From Cyclobacteriaceae bacterium (GTDB lineage Bacteria > Bacteroidota > Bacteroidia > Cytophagales > Cyclobacteriaceae): a DNA stretch of 64,000 bases. The position numbers were made by a program, and so were the translations under genes. Under the pieces are notes generated by a model. That model was not told the origin of the DNA and ran no database searches. It worked only from the letters and a program-made list of their open reading frames with translations. The stretch covers positions 124,001 to 188,000 of the forward strand of contig JAEUTZ010000025.1 of NCBI GenBank assembly GCA_016787725.1. The letters run 5' to 3'. Positions 34,667-43,795 of the stretch are shown in pieces; position 1 is the stretch's first letter, and each line of letters opens with the position of its first letter.

Positions 34667-36892
34667 CTATAAATTCAGCCAATAGGTAAGCTTGAGCACT
34701 AACGCCCGGTTTTTGGGTTGTCCAACCCTAAAAACATTGCCATTTTCGAAGGATTCAGCAACGTAATTATCCGTATAGACGATGAACAAATCCGAAACGG
34801 GTTTGAATCGCCACTGAAAACGGCTGTTGATGTTCAGATTGTTAATCTGGCTGTTGTATTGGATAAAGGTGGTCCAGAATACCTTGCGCGAAAAAGTGAA
34901 ATCGATGCGTGGTCCGATCAAAAACAAGTCCGAGCTGTTGTACGGTTCGGGCAGCCGGATGCCATTGTAGCTAAAGTTGAGGGAGGCAAAGCCCCAGGGT
35001 TGGTACCGGTAAGTAACAATTCCGGTCAGATTAGCGCGACTGCCATTAAAGTACCCTCCCGATCGTGTGCTTAAATTATAGAAGAAACGTTTGCGGGCAT
35101 CGGAAGTATAATTTGCGATTAATACAAAGTTTTGATAATCGGTGCCACTGGGTAATTGTAAACCACCCGAGCCGCTGGGGTCGAAGGGATCGAATAAATA
35201 GGTGTACTCCTCGCGAAGCCGCATCGAAAAAACGGCTGTACTTCGCCATCGAATCCGGTACATGAAATTGTAATCCCAGTCCAGGTAACCATACGTTTCA
35301 TTTCCCACCATATCAAAATCAAACCCGGGTCCGTGGCTTTGCACTCTCCCTCTGGCCGGATACATATTATACCAGGTTGTCGAGGCCAACTGCCGGATAT
35401 CTTGTCTGCGCACAAAACCCACCTCCGGATTATAGTTAGCACCCACGTTACGGGTTAATACACTGACATTCCATTTCAGTACACTGAAATTGAGAAAGCC
35501 ACCATAGGCAAATGCTGAGTCGTTTTTCGTTTCATCAAAGGAGTGGTGGTAAAATGCTTTCCCCGTCCAGCGGTTATCGCGGGTGGCGAGGTTGAAATCA
35601 ACTCCGGCAGTTCGTGAATAGGTTTCGGGAGAACGGGTAAATTCTCCACCGATGGAATCCTGAAAAGCTTGCTTGTTAACAAAGAGGAAGCCGATGTTGG
35701 AGCGCGCCCACACTTTTTGTTGCACGGTGGTAACCAGGTAGTTGGTCGAGGGTAAGTTGATCTCCGGCTCTTCACCCCCTTGCATATTCAGAATGCCCAC
35801 GCGGGTATTATTGTTGATCTTACCGCTTAACCGTACTCCGCCATAAATCGTGTTCTGAACATTCTGACCCGTTGATGAATCGCGGGCAATGCCGATCCTT
35901 CGGGAGAAGAAAGGTCGCGTACCCTCGAGGCCGAAATTGGCGAACAGATCTGCGTTTTCGAGAAAGAATTGTCTGCGCTCCGGAAAGAAGATCTCAAACC
36001 GATCGAGGTTGGTGACTTGTTCATCCACTTCCACTTGCGAAAAATCTGGGTTTACCGTAAGGTCTAAGTTTAATGCCGGGCCAATGCCAATCTTGGCATC
36101 GCCTCCCGCCTGCACTTTTGTTTCCGATGGGGTTCCATTTTCAAAATCACGAAACGAGTTGAGTGCGGTGTAGGGGATGACGGAGACATTGGCACCTGGT
36201 TTTTGAAGGGGCACATCCCAGATCAATTCCTTATTGAAGGCGAGGTTGACAATATCGAAGTTGCGTGGTATGGGCGACCACGTGGAGCGCTCGGCATACT
36301 GACTGTCAATGCGATAGAAATTCACGTTCCAACGGGTCAGGTTTTCTTTGAAGCGCAGGGTTTTGAACGGAATCGCCATTTCCACAATCCAACAATCTTC
36401 ATAAATCTTTGCTTCCGAATACCATTTGTTATCCCAATTGAGTGAAAAATCATTCTGACCGGTTCCACCACCATTGGCCACCAATCCCTCGCGCTGTACC
36501 CCAAAGGGATTGACTCCGAAGATAAAGGCATTGGTTTTATCTTTAAATGTATCGAACACGACCGATACACCATCGTTCGCTTCGCCTCGGTAATCTCTGC
36601 GCAACGAAGGGGTAACATAGGTACGCGGGCTCAGGTTATACATTTTAGCTGCGATGTAAATAAAATGATCATCATACGTTAGCCGGATTTCAGTCTGCGC
36701 CTTCGCTAAAATTGTATCCGTTGGGAAGAACTGATGGAATTGAGACGCCACCTGGGCCGTTTGCCAGTCTGGTTCGTTGATCTGTGCATCCAACACAATG
36801 GGTGCACTGGCGCGTTTGATGCTGATGGCGGGTTGACTAAAACATGTAATGCCTGATAACAGGAACAGGCTCAAAAAGAAACGGGACTGCAC
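34667..36892 (-). CDS. DUF5916 outer-membrane protein, second copy
   Basis: The 741-residue product has a signal peptide (ITCFSQ), the CBM9-like region (IVLDAQINEPDWQTAQV, IRLTYDDHFIYIAAKMY), the DUF5916 hallmark (NLDLTVNPDFSQVEVDEQVTNLDRFE, FPERRQFFLENADLF) and a beta-barrel half ending in VLKLTYWLNL. It shares order and hallmark motifs with the protein at 19268-21547, so they are paralogues. A TATACTTG box lies 21 nt upstream. Function unknown. Confidence 0.84.
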   Translation of the reverse strand: MQSRFFLSLFLLSGITCFSQPAISIKRASAPIVLDAQINEPDWQTAQVASQFHQFFPTDTILAKAQTEIRLTYDDHFIYIAAKMYNLSPRTYVTPSLRRDYRGEANDGVSVVFDTFKDKTNAFIFGVNPFGVQREGLVANGGGTGQNDFSLNWDNKWYSEAKIYEDCWIVEMAIPFKTLRFKENLTRWNVNFYRIDSQYAERSTWSPIPRNFDIVNLAFNKELIWDVPLQKPGANVSVIPYTALNSFRDFENGTPSETKVQAGGDAKIGIGPALNLDLTVNPDFSQVEVDEQVTNLDRFEIFFPERRQFFLENADLFANFGLEGTRPFFSRRIGIARDSSTGQNVQNTIYGGVRLSGKINNNTRVGILNMQGGEEPEINLPSTNYLVTTVQQKVWARSNIGFLFVNKQAFQDSIGGEFTRSPETYSRTAGVDFNLATRDNRWTGKAFYHHSFDETKNDSAFAYGGFLNFSVLKWNVSVLTRNVGANYNPEVGFVRRQDIRQLASTTWYNMYPARGRVQSHGPGFDFDMVGNETYGYLDWDYNFMYRIRWRSTAVFSMRLREEYTYLFDPFDPSGSGGLQLPSGTDYQNFVLIANYTSDARKRFFYNLSTRSGGYFNGSRANLTGIVTYRYQPWGFASLNFSYNGIRLPEPYNSSDLFLIGPRIDFTFSRKVFWTTFIQYNSQINNLNINSRFQWRFKPVSDLFIVYTDNYVAESFENGNVFRVGQPKNRALVLKLTYWLNL

Positions 36893-36913
36893 AGAAAGAT
36901 TCTAATTACGGTT

Positions 36914-36921
36914 CAAGTATA
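36914..36921 (-). promoter_or_regulatory. Predicted -7 element for the second DUF5916 gene
   Basis: TATACTTG on the minus strand, 21 nt before the ATG at 36892; the same variant as at yceI (34567) and the PVC-type gene (46758). No -33 TTG seen. Confidence 0.4.
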
Positions 36922-36981
36922 CTAACGCTGGCGGGAACCCGCAGCATCTTTTTTATGGGAGGAAACCGTGGCTGTTCAGCG

Positions 36982-37692
36982 CTATATTTTCAAATAAAAT
37001 TCTCGGGTCAGTTCGCAGTAGGCATCCGACCATTGATCCCGGTCTTTGTACAGCACGAGATCACCTTTTTGGGTAGGTGTGGGTTGCTGTTGCAATTCTA
37101 ATAGCACTCGTTCTACCGGTTTTGTAGCGCGGGACCTGAATGTACAGAATCGTGAACAGTGCCAGCCTTTTGTTTTCGCCAGCGTCAATAACTGGTTTCC
37201 TTCCGTTTCCGGAAGGATCAGATTTAGCGTTCCTGTCTTATGGAGAAGTCGTTGGCTGTGATCCAGAAGGTCAGCGCGAGGCAAGGTATCGGTATGGCGG
37301 GCCTTCGCCCGGTTGGCGGAAGGGGGTTTATAACTATCAATAAAAAAGGGCGGGTTACTGACAATCAAATCATAAGGAGGTGCGTGGTAATCTTGCAGCG
37401 AAGTGCGATGCACCTGAATTCTTGCTGGCCAGGGCGAATCTTTGACATTGAACAAGGCCTGCTCATAATCATTTTGCGAAATCTCTAGGGCATCGATATG
37501 TACCTGGGGGGTAGTTCGTTGGGCGAGCATCAACGCGATAACCCCAGTGCCGGTACCCACATCCAGAATGCGCTGGGCGGATTCTATATCCGTCCAGGCA
37601 CCCAGCAACACGCCATCCGTTCCCACCTTCATGCTGGCGGTGCTGTGCTGTATTGTGAATTGCTTAAACCGGAAGCTATTTTTGTTGCGCAT
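36982..37692 (-). CDS. trmN6: tRNA1(Val) adenine-37 N6-methyltransferase
   Basis: The 236-residue SAM methyltransferase methylates A37 of tRNA-Val. Motifs are VGTDGVLLGAW, ILDVGTGTGVIALMLAQR (motif I), the acidic residue in IDALEIS, and the catalytic NPPFF (N6-adenine type). It starts 1 nt after the end of the serine hydrolase gene, using ATG at 37692. The upstream start at 37713 would overlap that gene. Confidence 0.87.
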   Translation of the reverse strand: MRNKNSFRFKQFTIQHSTASMKVGTDGVLLGAWTDIESAQRILDVGTGTGVIALMLAQRTTPQVHIDALEISQNDYEQALFNVKDSPWPARIQVHRTSLQDYHAPPYDLIVSNPPFFIDSYKPPSANRAKARHTDTLPRADLLDHSQRLLHKTGTLNLILPETEGNQLLTLAKTKGWHCSRFCTFRSRATKPVERVLLELQQQPTPTQKGDLVLYKDRDQWSDAYCELTREFYLKI

Positions 37693-37693
37693 C

Positions 37694-39073
37694 TTATCGC
37701 GGCAACGCCTCAATCACTTTGGATACAAACCGATTCATGTCCAGGTCGTTGGTCTGGCTTAACCCGAGCCGAACCACCACTAACCTTTTGGAAGGGATGA
37801 CAAATACAAACTGCCCTTCAAATCCTTCGGCCTGAAAGGAGTCGGGCGGAACCGAGGGATAAGTACGATCTGAAGGATTGTTCATGGCTCCGGCATTCAA
37901 CCACCATTGTGCTCCATATTCGCCACGCGGGGCAGCTGTGGCATGGGTCGTGGAATACGCCACCCAGCCTTCCGGAAGAATCCGTTGTCCATTAAAGATA
38001 CCATCGTTCAGATACAGCAATCCGAACCGGGCCCAGTCGCGCGCGGTTGCCCACGAAAACGATGAGCCCACATAGGTACCTCCGGCATCGGGTTCAATTA
38101 TCATACTGCGTGCACCAATTTTTTCAAACAGCTCGCGGTAATAAAAACGATAATAGTCTTCATCGCCCATGGCTTCTCTAATCAACCGCGAAATAATATT
38201 AGTCGTACCGCTCGAATACTCGAACTCCGTATTCGGTTCTGATTCCAGTGGCGACTCCATCGCATAGAGGCCCATGTCTTTCTTCTTGAAGAGCATATTG
38301 GTGGCCGGACTGGGACCATCGTACTTTTCCTCCCACTTTAAACCGCTGCTGGCTTGTAGCAGGTTGTGCAGTGTGATCTTTTTGCGATCGTCCTGTTGCC
38401 ATTGGGGTATCGGGGCTGGTTCATGAACTTTCATGCGACCGTCTTTAGTAAGAATTCCGGTGATGGCGTTGGTGATGCTCTTGGTCATGGACCAACCCAT
38501 GTGACGCGAGTACAGATCATACCCGGGGGCGTACCGCTCGGCAATGATTTCGTCATTATATACAACTACTACTGCCCGCGTATTGATGGGCCTGGACGGA
38601 TCATTTTCTGTAAAGGCAAAGTCCAATGCTTCCTTAAGAACCGCAACATAAATACCCGTATCAATCGTTGTATTGACGATGTTTCCCATGGGCCATGGGA
38701 TTGTATCCTGATGGACGGGCGTCATTGTATGAAAATTCATCTTTTGATTGCGCAGTTCTGCTTCTGAAATTTCAGAAACCAATGTGCAGCCCAATCCTTT
38801 TCTATAAATAGCTTTGCGCTTAGCCATCCCGAACACCGATCCGGTAACGGTTGAGTCTGTAGCGTTGAGATCGAAACTTCCCAGGCTTTGCAATCCGGCA
38901 CCGAGTTCTTGCTTGATGACATCCTCCGCATTACGACCATTCAGAAAAACGCAGCTGCAGAGGTCTTTTGCACCAAAGGCACTGATGATGGGCAAGGCTT
39001 GCCACACATACACAATGCCATATCCGATTCCAAGCATCACTATTCCTAAGAGGACCCGCTTTGTAAGTTTCAT
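37694..39073 (-). CDS. Membrane-anchored serine hydrolase (beta-lactamase/CubicO type)
   Basis: The 459-residue protein has one N-terminal membrane segment (VLLGIVMLGIGYGIVYVWQAL). A penicillin-binding-protein domain has S195-M-T-K198 (MGWSMTKSITNA), and the C-terminal ARDWARFGLLYLNDG and WWLNAG resemble 6-aminohexanoate-dimer hydrolase relatives. The substrate is unknown. It lies upstream of trmN6, probably in one transcript. It is the third serine hydrolase of this fold in the window. Confidence 0.82.
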   Translation of the reverse strand: MKLTKRVLLGIVMLGIGYGIVYVWQALPIISAFGAKDLCSCVFLNGRNAEDVIKQELGAGLQSLGSFDLNATDSTVTGSVFGMAKRKAIYRKGLGCTLVSEISEAELRNQKMNFHTMTPVHQDTIPWPMGNIVNTTIDTGIYVAVLKEALDFAFTENDPSRPINTRAVVVVYNDEIIAERYAPGYDLYSRHMGWSMTKSITNAITGILTKDGRMKVHEPAPIPQWQQDDRKKITLHNLLQASSGLKWEEKYDGPSPATNMLFKKKDMGLYAMESPLESEPNTEFEYSSGTTNIISRLIREAMGDEDYYRFYYRELFEKIGARSMIIEPDAGGTYVGSSFSWATARDWARFGLLYLNDGIFNGQRILPEGWVAYSTTHATAAPRGEYGAQWWLNAGAMNNPSDRTYPSVPPDSFQAEGFEGQFVFVIPSKRLVVVRLGLSQTNDLDMNRFVSKVIEALPR

Positions 39074-39211
39074 GGAGATGGTATTGTTAGTTTAGGTTAA
39101 GATGGATTGGCTATTCCTCGATGATTATCCGGAGACACGGTGGTGAATGAATATTTCATTTGATCGGGAGGATTATCGTAAAGACTTTGTTAGTCGAAAC
39201 TAGGTTGGGGT

Positions 39212-40300
39212 TTAAGTTGCATGATACACTTTCTTTTCCCAGGCATGCAGTCGCGGGTTCATCATGGTAAACCATACCGGTGGCATGAGTGCAAGTAATA
39301 TCATGGTGGGATAGCCAAACGGCAGCTGCGGACTTTCATCATAATGCTTCAGGAGCTGGTAACGCTTAATCGCATTGGCATGATGATCGGAATGACGTTG
39401 CAATTGAAACAGAAAGAAATTGCTGATCAGGTGACTGTTGTTCCAGGAATGTAGCGGGTTTACCCGCTCGTATTTACCCGGAGCAAGTTGTTTACGCAAA
39501 ATACCGTAGTGTTCGATATAGTTAACCAATTCCAGCAAAGTAAAGGCAACCAGGCTTTGTGCAAAAAAGAAAACCGGAATCTGCCATACCAGCTCCGCCC
39601 GACTCTGGGCTGCCAGTGCCATGATGCTTGCACAGAATAGAAGGGGCAGCAGCGTAAACCAGATCATTTGATTGTGAATACCGACAATGGATTGAGTTTG
39701 GTTTCTTAACCGTTGGATTTCAAGTTTCCACGCATCCGTATAGCCGCCAAAAACAGATCGTATCCAAAAGGAATAAAAGTTTTCATTTTTGCGGGCCGTA
39801 GCCGGATCCTGTGGAGTGGCCACTGTTACATGATGTCCCCGGTTGTGCTCAATATAGAAGTGCATGTAACATACGGTGAGCAGCAGGACCTTGCTATAAA
39901 AGCGCTCCAGTGCAGATTTTTTATGACCCAACTCGTGTGCTACGGTAATGCCAATGCCACCCGTAACCAGACCCACGCTGATCACAAAGCCTATCCAGGC
40001 ATACCCGTTGGAAATCGCGCCTTGGGAAATGACATAGAAGGCCCAGCCCAGAAAAGCGAGTTGGACATAAACCCAGGCGTAGGTAACAAAACGGTAGTAA
40101 AAATCTGCTCCGATACGATTGGTTTCATGATCGGGTACATTCGTAGTGTCGGTTCCTGTAATATAATCGATACTGGTTACCACCAGGAAGACGAAACCCA
40201 CTGCCAGAAAATTCCAGCCCTGTCCAAGATACCATCCCAACATAACTACGGCTGGAAGAATAAATGCAGTAAAGAAGCCGATCATTTTCAGAAACTTCAT
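39212..40300 (-). CDS. AlkB-type alkane/fatty-acid monooxygenase (integral membrane diiron)
   Basis: The 362-residue protein has several membrane helices and the eight-histidine signature: HELGHK, HNRGHHV, the middle NYIEHYG, and LQRHSDHHA. These bind two iron ions. The AlkB order, with NYIEHYG and a C-terminal HxxHH motif, fits alkane 1-monooxygenase better than fatty-acid desaturase. Start ATG at 40300 gives a hydrophobic N-terminus; an earlier ATG adds only unlikely residues. No rubredoxin gene is nearby, so electron donors are elsewhere. Confidence 0.82.
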   Translation of the reverse strand: MKFLKMIGFFTAFILPAVVMLGWYLGQGWNFLAVGFVFLVVTSIDYITGTDTTNVPDHETNRIGADFYYRFVTYAWVYVQLAFLGWAFYVISQGAISNGYAWIGFVISVGLVTGGIGITVAHELGHKKSALERFYSKVLLLTVCYMHFYIEHNRGHHVTVATPQDPATARKNENFYSFWIRSVFGGYTDAWKLEIQRLRNQTQSIVGIHNQMIWFTLLPLLFCASIMALAAQSRAELVWQIPVFFFAQSLVAFTLLELVNYIEHYGILRKQLAPGKYERVNPLHSWNNSHLISNFFLFQLQRHSDHHANAIKRYQLLKHYDESPQLPFGYPTMILLALMPPVWFTMMNPRLHAWEKKVYHAT

Positions 40301-40401
40301 TGCGTTAAGATACTCATTGGGTTGCAATTTTGCCGATTGCCAACTAAAATACTGTTGGTAAAAGAAAATCATCCGTATTCCATAGTGTAGGGAACCTTCT
40401 A

Positions 40402-40430
40402 CCTAATAAAATCACTTTCATTTTATTAGG
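40402..40430. promoter_or_regulatory. Perfect 10-bp inverted repeat in the alkB-like/helicase intergenic region
   Basis: CCTAATAAAA (40402-40411) and TTTTATTAGG (40421-40430) with a 9-nt spacer. It ends 1 nt before the -7 box of the helicase gene (40432-40439) and covers the -33 region. Because the two genes diverge, it is not a terminator; it is more likely an operator. The regulator is unknown. Confidence 0.65.
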
Positions 40431-40431
40431 C

Positions 40432-40439
40432 TACCTTTG
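40432..40439 (+). promoter_or_regulatory. Predicted -7 element for the DEAD-box helicase gene
   Basis: TACCTTTG matches TAnnTTTG, 18 nt before the ATG at 40458. An inverted repeat occupies the -33 region. Confidence 0.6.
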
Positions 40440-40457
40440 CACTTTATACCATCATTA

Positions 40458-42137
40458 ATGAAATCATTTGAAAGCCTGGGACTGTCCGGGCACCTGGTGG
40501 AGGCAATCCGCCAATTGGGGTTTGAATCACCCACACCGATTCAGGAGAAAGCGATCCCGGTACTATTAAAAGGAAATGTTGACCTGGTTGGGTTGGCTCA
40601 AACCGGTACCGGTAAAACGGCCGCTTTTGGGTTACCCTTACTCGAATTAGTTGATGAAAACCTGCGTTCCACACAAGCGTTGGTGATTGCACCTACCCGC
40701 GAACTAAGTGTTCAGATCACCAATGATCTGGAGAATTTTTCGAAGTCATTCAAGCGCTTGAACATCGTTACCGTCTATGGCGGGGCGAGCATCCGCGATC
40801 AGATTGTGAAAGTGAAGCGAGGCGCTCAAATCATCATTGCCACACCCGGCCGTTTGATGGATTTGCTATCCCGCAAGGTGGTTGATTTGACATCGGTGAA
40901 GTACGTGGTGCTGGATGAGGCCGATGAAATGCTGAACATGGGCTTCAAGGAAGATATCGATGAGATTCTTACAACAACCCCGGCTGATAAAAATGTTTGG
41001 CTGTTTTCGGCAACCATGCCGCGGGAAGTGCGGGAGATTGCGAAAAACTACATGCGCAGTCCGGAAGAACTAACGATGGGGGAGCGCAACCAGGGCAATG
41101 AAAACATAGATCACCAATACATTGTGGTGGATGAACGCGACAAGTACCTGGCACTAAAGCGATTTGTTGATAATACTCCTGACATTTTTGGTGTCATTTT
41201 TTGCCGCACCAAAGTGGATACTCAAAAAATTGCCGAACACCTGATTAAAGACGGGTACAATGCGGATGCCTTGCACGGTGACCTGAGCCAGCAACAGCGC
41301 GACCGCGTGATGAAAAGTTTTAAAAACAAAACGTTACAATTGTTGGTGGCTACGGATGTGGCTGCGCGGGGTATTGACGTGAACAACATAACTCATGTGG
41401 TTCATATGAATATGCCCGATGAGATGGAATATTATACCCACCGCAGCGGCCGCACCGCCCGTGCGGGAAAGAAAGGTATTTCGTTAGCCATTATTTCGAA
41501 ACGCGAAATGGGACGGATCCAACAGGTGGAGCGCGGACTAAAACGGAAGTTTACCCGCACGATGGTTCCTACCGGGGATGAGGTTTGTCAGAATAAACTA
41601 TTGGCGTTGGTACATAAGGTTAAGCAGGTGGAGGTAAATGAGGAAGAAATCGATTCCTTCTTGCCAGAGGTATACCATGAACTGCGCGACCTGAGTAAAG
41701 AAGACATTATTAAGCGGTTTGCCTCTATTGAATTCAACCGGTTTCTTGAGTATTACCGCGATGCGCGCGATCTGAACAAATCGGAGAAGCGAACCTTTGA
41801 ATTTGAAGAAGAAGATCGCTACCTGACGGGCGACCGCGTGTTTATCAATGTGGGTAAGATGGATGGATTGGAGAAGGGCAGTCTGCTCGACTTGATTTGC
41901 GATTTTGGGGAAGTGACAAAAACGGCCATTGGCAAGATTGATTTAAAAGGCGCTTATTCCTTCTTTGAAATAGAAAAGAACTTTACCGGCCTGGTAATGA
42001 AAAACTTTGAAGGCGTGGAGTTGCGCGGGCGTAAAGTGCGGCTGGAGCTTACCGGACCGCACAAAGAAAAATATTCTGAGAAGAAGAAAGAACGGTTTTA
42101 CGGCACTAAATCAGCGACTCGAAAAAAACGAAGGTAA
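40458..42137 (+). CDS. DEAD-box RNA helicase (DeaD/CsdA-like)
   Basis: The 559-residue helicase has the Q motif, motif I AQTGTGKT, motif II DEAD (VLDEADEML), motif III SAT, and motif VI HRSGRTARAG. The C-terminal half has a DbpA/CsdA-type RNA-binding domain (RVFINVGKMDGLEKGSLLDLICDFG about residue 465-490) and a basic tail (KKKERFYGTKSATRKKRR). It likely unwinds RNA during ribosome assembly or cold adaptation, as CsdA does. ATG at 40458 is used; an upstream start would read through the promoter. Confidence 0.9.
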   Translation: MKSFESLGLSGHLVEAIRQLGFESPTPIQEKAIPVLLKGNVDLVGLAQTGTGKTAAFGLPLLELVDENLRSTQALVIAPTRELSVQITNDLENFSKSFKRLNIVTVYGGASIRDQIVKVKRGAQIIIATPGRLMDLLSRKVVDLTSVKYVVLDEADEMLNMGFKEDIDEILTTTPADKNVWLFSATMPREVREIAKNYMRSPEELTMGERNQGNENIDHQYIVVDERDKYLALKRFVDNTPDIFGVIFCRTKVDTQKIAEHLIKDGYNADALHGDLSQQQRDRVMKSFKNKTLQLLVATDVAARGIDVNNITHVVHMNMPDEMEYYTHRSGRTARAGKKGISLAIISKREMGRIQQVERGLKRKFTRTMVPTGDEVCQNKLLALVHKVKQVEVNEEEIDSFLPEVYHELRDLSKEDIIKRFASIEFNRFLEYYRDARDLNKSEKRTFEFEEEDRYLTGDRVFINVGKMDGLEKGSLLDLICDFGEVTKTAIGKIDLKGAYSFFEIEKNFTGLVMKNFEGVELRGRKVRLELTGPHKEKYSEKKKERFYGTKSATRKKRR

Positions 42138-42168
42138 TTGGTCTTGTTAAGTTGTTACAGTTGGTGTT

Positions 42169-43410
42169 TTACTGACCGGGAATGATTTTTCCTAATTGCT
42201 TCATTAATAACGGACCTGTGGGTTTGCCAACGGACATGCTGGTCAAATATTCCGAGTGGGGAATATTTTTATCGTCAAAAAACGAGGGTTTGAGTATATA
42301 CCCCAAGGCATCATTACCCAGTCCTAAAATAAACTTGGGTCCAGAGCCCATCAGTTTTTTAGTTTCCAATCCATAATACGGAGCGGTTTCACCGGGGTGG
42401 GTTGCAAACTGCGCCTCGCCAATAGCAAACCAGGCGATCTCAGTCTCTACCGAATCCTGAATATCTCGGTTGATGGTGCCCATAGCCGATAGTTGTTTCC
42501 AGCCTTCATTCTCTACCGGAAATTTTATCCGCTGGTTGTTAAAAACAATCTCCGATGTGGATAAAAGTTTTGCATCCGCCAACGCAATGTGTACCACATC
42601 AGCTAGTTCTTTGCCCCGGTGGTAAGCTTTTTCGAACGAGCCTTCACCATCATCGGGTTGCACCCAGCCTCCAATCGCTCCTTGCAAGAACAGGGCTTCC
42701 GCACCGGTTTGCTTTTTCATTTGTTTATAATAGCCGTTCACGTAATCCGATGATACTTCTGAGAATCGTGCATCAAGGAAGGTAGGATGACAGGCAAAGT
42801 TGGTGAGTGTGACAATCGGCTTATCCGATTGATCTTTGAACTGCATAATGGTTACGGACCGATCAATTTCTTCGTTGCAAATGTTTTGCACCCACGGCTC
42901 CCCAAACGCTGTTTCGGCTGTAACCGCTATGGCCGGTTGACGATTCATCAAAGCCGATTGAATTTGAGCGGCTGCAGTATTCACCAAAAATGCCATATAA
43001 ACCGAGTCAACACCCGAGTGTTGATAATCGGTGCCCCAAATACCGACCACATCGGGACCGGAGTGAGTATGGGTAGATGAGATAATGATCCGTGATTCCG
43101 TAAAGCCACACAGTTCCGAAGTACGCTTTCTAATTCGTAATACATCGGTATAAAGCAAACCGATGCAATCAAGCGTAACGATGGCAAGTTCTTCATCGCC
43201 CTTTGTGATTACCACGGCCTTGGCAAACAGGCTATCATGCAACGCTGTAAATTTTCGATTTTGTTTATCGCCTGCAATAAAGGCACCCAAGGGAGGATTA
43301 ATAGGGGCCACAGAAACACCGGCTTGTAATGAGGGCTCATTGTTTTTTTCCGGATGGCACGCTGTTAACCCACTGAGGCAGGCAACGAAGAGGATCAACG
43401 CATGTTTCAT
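42169..43410 (-). CDS. Neutral/alkaline non-lysosomal ceramidase-like lipoprotein
   Basis: A 413-residue protein with lipobox LTAC (Cys about residue 14). It matches the neutral ceramidase N-terminal domain: SVAPINPPLGAFIAGD, IVTLDCIGLL, ISSTHTHSGPDVVGIWG (the zinc-binding HTHSGP) and a later CHPTF and GAIGGWVQP. These enzymes cleave the amide bond of ceramides. The usual C-terminal domain is absent. The long upstream start would run into the neighbouring gene, so ATG at 43410 is used. Confidence 0.8.
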   Translation of the reverse strand: MKHALILFVACLSGLTACHPEKNNEPSLQAGVSVAPINPPLGAFIAGDKQNRKFTALHDSLFAKAVVITKGDEELAIVTLDCIGLLYTDVLRIRKRTSELCGFTESRIIISSTHTHSGPDVVGIWGTDYQHSGVDSVYMAFLVNTAAAQIQSALMNRQPAIAVTAETAFGEPWVQNICNEEIDRSVTIMQFKDQSDKPIVTLTNFACHPTFLDARFSEVSSDYVNGYYKQMKKQTGAEALFLQGAIGGWVQPDDGEGSFEKAYHRGKELADVVHIALADAKLLSTSEIVFNNQRIKFPVENEGWKQLSAMGTINRDIQDSVETEIAWFAIGEAQFATHPGETAPYYGLETKKLMGSGPKFILGLGNDALGYILKPSFFDDKNIPHSEYLTSMSVGKPTGPLLMKQLGKIIPGQ

Positions 43411-43414
43411 AACG

Positions 43415-43783
43415 CTATTTTTCAAGAATTCGAATATCGCCCGTGCCCTTACTGGCTTCACGATTGTGAAGCAAATGATTGTGCACTTTCCCATGCTCAA
43501 AGTCGAGTACCTGACTCACGTCTACTCCATTTGCTTCGCCCCACGTAATAAATAATCGGCTGGAATCGATCCAGTCCGCCACGTAGGTTTCATTCGCCAT
43601 GACCCCAACTTCATCCCCTGCCACGGCTTTCCAATGCAACGTGGAGTCGCTATCGAACGTAACATGATACACGCTCTCGCCATAGCGATATTCAACCGTT
43701 TTCCCGGTGAGGTGATAGGCGGATTTCTCAGCCGGTACATTGCAACCCGTTAGCAGCATTACAACTATAAAAGTTTTTTTCAT
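43415..43783 (-). CDS. MoaF-like calycin lipoprotein
   Basis: The 122-residue product has a lipobox (LLTGC, Cys14) and a small beta-barrel domain: GKTVEYRYGESVYHVTFDSDSTLHWKAV, VMANETYVADWIDSSRLFITW, VSQVLDFEHGKVHNHLL. These resemble the MoaF family. It lies between the ceramidase-like gene (4 nt) and the PVC-type gene (12 nt), so it is probably one operon. The role is unknown. Confidence 0.6.
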   Translation of the reverse strand: MKKTFIVVMLLTGCNVPAEKSAYHLTGKTVEYRYGESVYHVTFDSDSTLHWKAVAGDEVGVMANETYVADWIDSSRLFITWGEANGVDVSQVLDFEHGKVHNHLLHNREASKGTGDIRILEK

Positions 43784-43795
43784 TGAATTCTCCTT

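Noticed and set aside
36925-36953. GC-rich hairpin with T run (GCTGGCGGG...CCCGCAGC, then TTTTTT)
   Set aside because: The T run follows the hairpin only on the plus strand, but all neighbouring genes are on the minus strand.
39212-40300. Fatty-acid desaturase instead of AlkB
   Set aside because: The NYIEHYG motif together with HELGHK, HNRGHH and LQRHSDHHA spacing is typical of AlkB-type monooxygenases.
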